Shown piece after piece: positions 33,807-36,781 of a stretch of 36,781 nucleotides of DNA. This DNA comes from Psychrobacter lutiphocae DSM 21542. GTDB taxonomy: Bacteria; Pseudomonadota; Gammaproteobacteria; Pseudomonadales; Moraxellaceae. The notes under the pieces are model-generated. The model was not told the DNA's origin. It worked only from the letters and a program-made list of their open reading frames with translations, and did no database searches. The stretch covers positions 1-36,781 of the forward strand of contig NZ_KB907652.1 in NCBI RefSeq assembly GCF_000382145.1, written 5' to 3'. Made by a program: the position numbers and the translations under genes. Within the stretch, counting starts at the first letter, position 1; each line of letters begins with the position of its first letter.

Positions 33807-34007
33807 ATGAAAAACTGTAAACGTATTACCCAAATTGCCAGTGATGCACAAGAGCGCCCATTACTCCTGACTGAAAAAGTACAACTGCACTCCCATCTTT
33901 TATTATGCCCAGGATGTCGTGCCTTTTATGACAACAGCAAAACCTTAAGCAAAATCATGAAAGACTTTCAATCCAAAGATACTCATAGTCCCTCTGAAAA
34001 TGAATAG
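33807..34007 (+). CDS. Small zinc-finger (zf-HC2-like) putative anti-sigma factor
   Basis: 66 aa from the ATG at 33807 with AAGGCG upstream; the open frame extends 16 codons further back without a binding site. HSHLLLCPGCRAFY is the H-x5-CxxC core of the anti-sigma zinc finger (HxxxCxxC type), preceded by a helix (TEKVQLHSHLLL). No membrane segment is present, so it would be a soluble ZAS-type regulator. Position 146 nt after the ECF sigma gene supports the pairing. Function is inferred. Confidence 0.78.
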   Translation: MKNCKRITQIASDAQERPLLLTEKVQLHSHLLLCPGCRAFYDNSKTLSKIMKDFQSKDTHSPSENE

Positions 34008-34104
34008 CACCTCTAACAATCAACTTATCGATGAAGGCCAGTATATATACTAGTTAATGGCTTAAACGCTAGTTTATGGCATAAAACGGTTAATTGCTTG
34101 ACCT

Positions 34105-34194
34105 TGTCGAATTACTTAAAACTGTCGAATTAGGTGAAATTGTCGAATTAGGTGAAATTGTCGAATGGCTTGACGTTATCGAATAGCTGGCATA
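34105..34194. repeat. 18-bp degenerate tandem repeat downstream of epmA
   Basis: Five 18-bp units start with TGTCGAAT or TATCGAAT at 34105, 34123, 34141, 34159 and 34177. The second and third are identical (TGTCGAATTAGGTGAAAT); the others differ at several positions. The array ends immediately before the minus-strand epmA stop codon. Weaker versions continue back to about 34050. Confidence 0.85.
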
Positions 34195-35166
34195 CTAAGC
34201 CCTATCCACACCAAACCCGATCACCTTATCAATACTTTTTGCACCTGCTAATACCATCATTAGCCTATCAATGCCTAGCGCAATACCACTACATGCTGGG
34301 AGCTCATCACAAGCTGACAATAGGCGCTCATCGATTGGCATAACAGGCAACCCTCGCTGAGTACGTTCAATATTATCCTGCTCAAATCGTGCCCTTAATG
34401 CCTGACTGTCCGCCAATTCGTCATACGCATTGGCAATCTCAATGCCATTGATATATAACTCGAAGCGTTTGGCAACCTTATTACCGTCACTATCCGTTTC
34501 AATTTTGGCAAGTGCCGCAGTCGCTGGCGGATAATCGGTTATCAAAGTCGGACTATCGTGACCCAAGTTAGGCTCAACTAGGTGGCTAAACAACAAATCC
34601 AGCCAACCTTGATGATCCTCTCCCAAATCGATACCAGACAGACCATTTTGCTCTGCAATAGCTGATAAAACATGGCAATTGGCACTTAAAGGGTTTACAC
34701 CCACATAATCCATAAATGCTTGGCTATAACTGTAATGGGTTAGTACTTGCACACGCTCAGAAACCACAGTGAGCAATTCAGCCAACTCTAACGCCAGCTC
34801 ATTTAGGCTAAATCCAGGACGATACCACTCAAGCATCGTAAACTCACTGTTATGACGGTGGCCCACCTCATTATCTCTAAACACAGGACAAATCTGATAA
34901 ATCGCCACTTGCCAAGCTGCCAACATACGTTTCATGGCAAATTCTGGTGATGTATGAAGGTAGTAAATTGTTGGGGTATCATGGAGGGTGATATTGGCGG
35001 AAATAGACGGCACAAACACATCCGTATTGCCCGCTTGAGACAGCAGAGGCGTTTGCACCTCTAACACATCACGCTCAGCAAAAAACTGGCGTATGGTCGC
35101 CAGCATTTGCGCCCGCTTTTGCGCCATCTGTAAGCGCATGGTTGGGTGATAATCTTTAGTACTCAT
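34195..35166 (-). CDS. epmA: EF-P lysine--tRNA ligase-like lysyltransferase (EpmA/PoxA/GenX)
   Basis: 323 aa class II aminoacyl-tRNA synthetase paralogue without an anticodon-binding domain. Visible: RDVLEVQTPLLSQAGNTD (motif 1 region), SPEFAMKRMLAA, CPVFRDNEVGHRHNSEFTMLEW (motif 2), GIEIANAYDEL, and GIALGIDRLMMVLAGA (motif 3). It attaches (R)-beta-lysine, made by EpmB, to a lysine of elongation factor P, which helps translation of Pro-rich stretches. It is 16 nt downstream of pdxB on the same strand and probably co-transcribed. Confidence 0.93.
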   Translation of the reverse strand: MSTKDYHPTMRLQMAQKRAQMLATIRQFFAERDVLEVQTPLLSQAGNTDVFVPSISANITLHDTPTIYYLHTSPEFAMKRMLAAWQVAIYQICPVFRDNEVGHRHNSEFTMLEWYRPGFSLNELALELAELLTVVSERVQVLTHYSYSQAFMDYVGVNPLSANCHVLSAIAEQNGLSGIDLGEDHQGWLDLLFSHLVEPNLGHDSPTLITDYPPATAALAKIETDSDGNKVAKRFELYINGIEIANAYDELADSQALRARFEQDNIERTQRGLPVMPIDERLLSACDELPACSGIALGIDRLMMVLAGAKSIDKVIGFGVDRA

Positions 35167-35182
35167 AGGTTACTCGTGTACC

Positions 35183-36313
35183 CTAAAATACCCATTCACG
35201 GCGTAGCGGATAGTTTTTCCGCAAGCCATCGAAGTCTTGACCCTTCACTTGCTTTTCGCCCTTATCATTGGTGCTGACACTGTCTCTAAGCAGTTTATCA
35301 TCGGCTTTGATATCATAAAACTCGGTTAGCTTATCAGGATTGGCTTTTAAATCTGACCATCGATACGGATTTTCTGGCAGCAAGTCATCCATCAAGGGCA
35401 TCGGCTTAATATCGAACACATCAGCACCATCTGGGCCATAAGAGCGGGCAAAGCTATCAAAGATCATCTGCGTGCCACGCAATTTGCCTTCCAGTGTATA
35501 TCCCGCAATGTGTGGTGTCGCAATCGCCAGCTTATCAAGTAACTCAGCACTGACGGTTGGCTCATGTTCAAATACATCAAGCACGACTTGACGCTGTGGA
35601 TGCTTGCTTAAATCTGCTAGCAAGTCGGCCTCATTGACCACTGCACCACGAGAGGTATTAATCAACAGGGTATCTTCTGGCATCAACGCCAGCGCCTGCT
35701 CATTAATCATATAATGGGTTGGTAATTCGCTATAACCTGGCAGGGTCAACGGCACGTGTAGACTAACCACATCACTGTCGCTTAGCACTTGCTCAAAGCT
35801 GGCATTATTAATGGCTGATTTACTTTGAAATGGGTCATAACCCAATACTTCCCAACCTAAGTCCAAAGCATAGCGTGCTAAGGTAGTACCAATATTGCCC
35901 AGACCAATAATACCTAACTTAACAGGCTTGTTTGATTGGCTGTCAGCGCTTGACCAGTATTCAGGACGCAACTGTAAGATGGCGGTCATCACGTATTGCG
36001 CCACCGAGTGTTTGCTACATCCAGCAGCTCTAACAAAGCGAATGCCTCTTAAGCTGACATAGCCTTCATTAACGTGGTCAGCGCCTATGGTTGCTGAGCC
36101 GATAAATTTAATACTTTTATTATGGTCAAGTAGCTGTGGGTTAATCTGGGTCACAGAGCGAATTAACAGCGTATCTGGCTGATGCTGTTGCAGCACTTCT
36201 GGGGTGATATCACGCCCTGCCATGGTAATGACCCTAACCGGCTGCTTTAGGTTTTTTTCATTAAAATAATCATGCAAATGGGCGATATTGCTGTCGGCAA
36301 CGATAGTAAACAT
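35183..36313 (-). CDS. pdxB: Erythronate-4-phosphate dehydrogenase (PdxB)
   Basis: 376 aa from the ATG at 36313; a TTG two codons earlier (36319) is 5 nt from AAAGGA and could be used instead. The NAD-binding GLGNIG (about 137-142), SATIGADH, RAAGCSKHSVAQYV, INTSRGAVVNEADLL and HIAGYTLEGKLRG are diagnostic for PdxB rather than SerA; the extra C-terminal domain (from about 285) is the PdxB dimerisation domain. It catalyses the second step of deoxyxylulose-5-phosphate-independent (DXP-dependent, PdxB route) pyridoxal phosphate synthesis. Upstream DNA up to the TnpB element must hold its promoter. Confidence 0.94.
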   Translation of the reverse strand: MFTIVADSNIAHLHDYFNEKNLKQPVRVITMAGRDITPEVLQQHQPDTLLIRSVTQINPQLLDHNKSIKFIGSATIGADHVNEGYVSLRGIRFVRAAGCSKHSVAQYVMTAILQLRPEYWSSADSQSNKPVKLGIIGLGNIGTTLARYALDLGWEVLGYDPFQSKSAINNASFEQVLSDSDVVSLHVPLTLPGYSELPTHYMINEQALALMPEDTLLINTSRGAVVNEADLLADLSKHPQRQVVLDVFEHEPTVSAELLDKLAIATPHIAGYTLEGKLRGTQMIFDSFARSYGPDGADVFDIKPMPLMDDLLPENPYRWSDLKANPDKLTEFYDIKADDKLLRDSVSTNDKGEKQVKGQDFDGLRKNYPLRREWVF

Positions 36314-36500
36314 GGACAAATTTATCCTTTATTTATTTTATTGTGAGCTTTTTTGTTGTGTTAACTTTATTTAGCTTGCCTCTGTTACGGCACGCTCAGC
36401 ATGAATAGCTGACAACATTCATAACGACTGGTGTATTGGCTATGGTCTTTGGTTCATCTGTTGCAAAATACTGAGAAGAATGGAAAGTCCCGTTCCGAAA
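36314..36500. other. Region between pdxB and the TnpB element
   Basis: About 190 bp containing the pdxB promoter on the minus strand. I cannot assign hexamers. The inner boundary of the IS200/IS605-type element is not defined, so its end may lie anywhere in about 36480-36515. Confidence 0.35.
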
Positions 36501-36513
36501 AACTTACCTAAAT

Positions 36514-36633
36514 CTACTCACGTAGTTTTAGTATTTTCTTCCTGCTTCATAGATGTTTGCCTTTGTGGTTACACGCAGGTCTTATATCATCTCCACAGGC
36601 TAACACGGTGGAACTCACCGCTTTGTTAACCCA
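36514..36633 (-). ncRNA. Right end of IS200/IS605-type element with omega-RNA-like scaffold
   Basis: Read on the minus strand from the tnpB stop codon: a perfect hairpin TTAACCCATC/GATGGGTTAA (36626-36648, spanning the stop codon), a stretch around CACCGTGTTAGCCTGTGGAG, then ATGAAGCAGGAAG (36538-36550) and a short stem CTAC/GTAG (36514-36525). AAGCAGGAA just before the element end is a hallmark of the 3' part of TnpB guide-RNA scaffolds, and the subterminal stem is where the TnpA transposase recognises the right end. The guide sequence would come from the DNA just outside, towards 36500 and lower. Exact boundaries are not defined. Confidence 0.65.
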
Positions 36634-36781
36634 TCACTGATGGGTTAAAACTTTATCAGCATGTTGCAATATATTGATACTGGCATTGATATCTCTATCA
36701 TTTGCTTGCTGACAAGACGGACACTGCCATCGTCTAACTGATAGTGGTAATTCGTCTTTAGTTAGCAAGTGACCGCAATTA
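36634..36781 (-). CDS. tnpB: TnpB (IS200/IS605-type RNA-guided nuclease), C-terminal end
   Basis: The last 48 residues are visible; the gene continues past the window. They contain the C-terminal zinc ribbon and RuvC end: NCGHLLTKDELPLSVRRWQC, then PSCQQANDRDINASINILQ. The order CG...WxCPxC...DRDxNAxxNI is diagnostic for TnpB. The Asp of DRDIN is the last RuvC catalytic residue. It reads towards pdxB on the same strand. Whether tnpA is present and whether the protein is intact cannot be judged. Confidence 0.92.
   Translation of the reverse strand, partial: NCGHLLTKDELPLSVRRWQCPSCQQANDRDINASINILQHADKVLTHQ

Noticed and set aside
34105..34194. CRISPR array
   Set aside because: The units are contiguous 18-mers without spacers, so this is a tandem repeat; the same holds for the 16-bp and 7-bp arrays.
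36500..36781. CRISPR-Cas12 fragment
   Set aside because: The zinc ribbon, DRDIN motif and AAGCAGGAA end fit an IS200/IS605-type TnpB, and no repeat array or other cas gene is present.

Overview
The window looks like a chromosomal segment of a Moraxellaceae gammaproteobacterium, most probably Psychrobacter. This is inferred from the protein style (ParC, RbgA/YlqF, PurE/PurK, EpmA, PdxB), the moderately AT-rich DNA and the long AT-rich intergenic gaps; no rRNA or tRNA is present to confirm it. Housekeeping genes alternate with accessory blocks. The two ends are insertion-sequence fragments: the C-terminus of an IS630-type transposase at 1-252 and the zinc-ribbon C-terminus plus right end of an IS200/IS605-type TnpB element at about 36500-36781.

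Layout. 411-4683: circularly permuted GTPase RbgA/YlqF, a 1-kb gap with a GIY-YIG gene remnant, palindromic repeats and a GC-rich hairpin, then parC. 4780-7041: a D-2-hydroxyacid dehydrogenase and a PTS-IIC-like membrane protein separated by a 133-bp palindromic MITE-like repeat. 7779-11653: hemerythrin-domain protein, a possible uracil-DNA-glycosylase-superfamily protein, ZIP transporter and FUSC protein, all on the minus strand. 12066-13526: a 51-aa DUF1328 membrane peptide and a metallophosphoesterase. 13697-17283: LysR regulator, YaiI/UPF0178, PurK and PurE.

17624-28412 is the most notable region. A minus-strand set encodes a two-subunit hydroquinone 1,2-dioxygenase (PnpC/PnpD, also called HapC/HapD; the large subunit carries the H-x5-E ... 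H iron triad), 4-hydroxymuconic semialdehyde dehydrogenase, maleylacetate reductase, an intradiol (hydroxyquinol-type) dioxygenase and a Rieske ferredoxin. Diverging from it are an MFS transporter, a 37-aa twin-arginine mini-ORF, a cytoplasmic-looking AtsA-type arylsulfatase and an orphan TRAP solute-binding lipoprotein. The divergent intergenic region holds a perfect dyad of the GTT-N11-AAC form, placed where a LysR-type activator would bind. No monooxygenase that would make hydroquinone is present. The proposal (inference) is that an aryl sulfate such as hydroquinone monosulfate is imported, desulfated to hydroquinone and passed to maleylacetate and 3-oxoadipate.

29340-34007 is a MNIO-RiPP (bufferin/HvfABCD-type) locus: two secreted Cys-rich precursor peptides (one with EGKCG motifs, one with EAKCG motifs and a lipobox), a DUF692 MNIO enzyme, a DUF2063 partner, a DoxX membrane protein, an ECF sigma factor preceded by seven copies of a 7-bp repeat, and a small zinc-finger protein that may be its anti-sigma factor. 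34195-36313 holds epmA and pdxB. Short perfect tandem duplications recur in many intergenic gaps.
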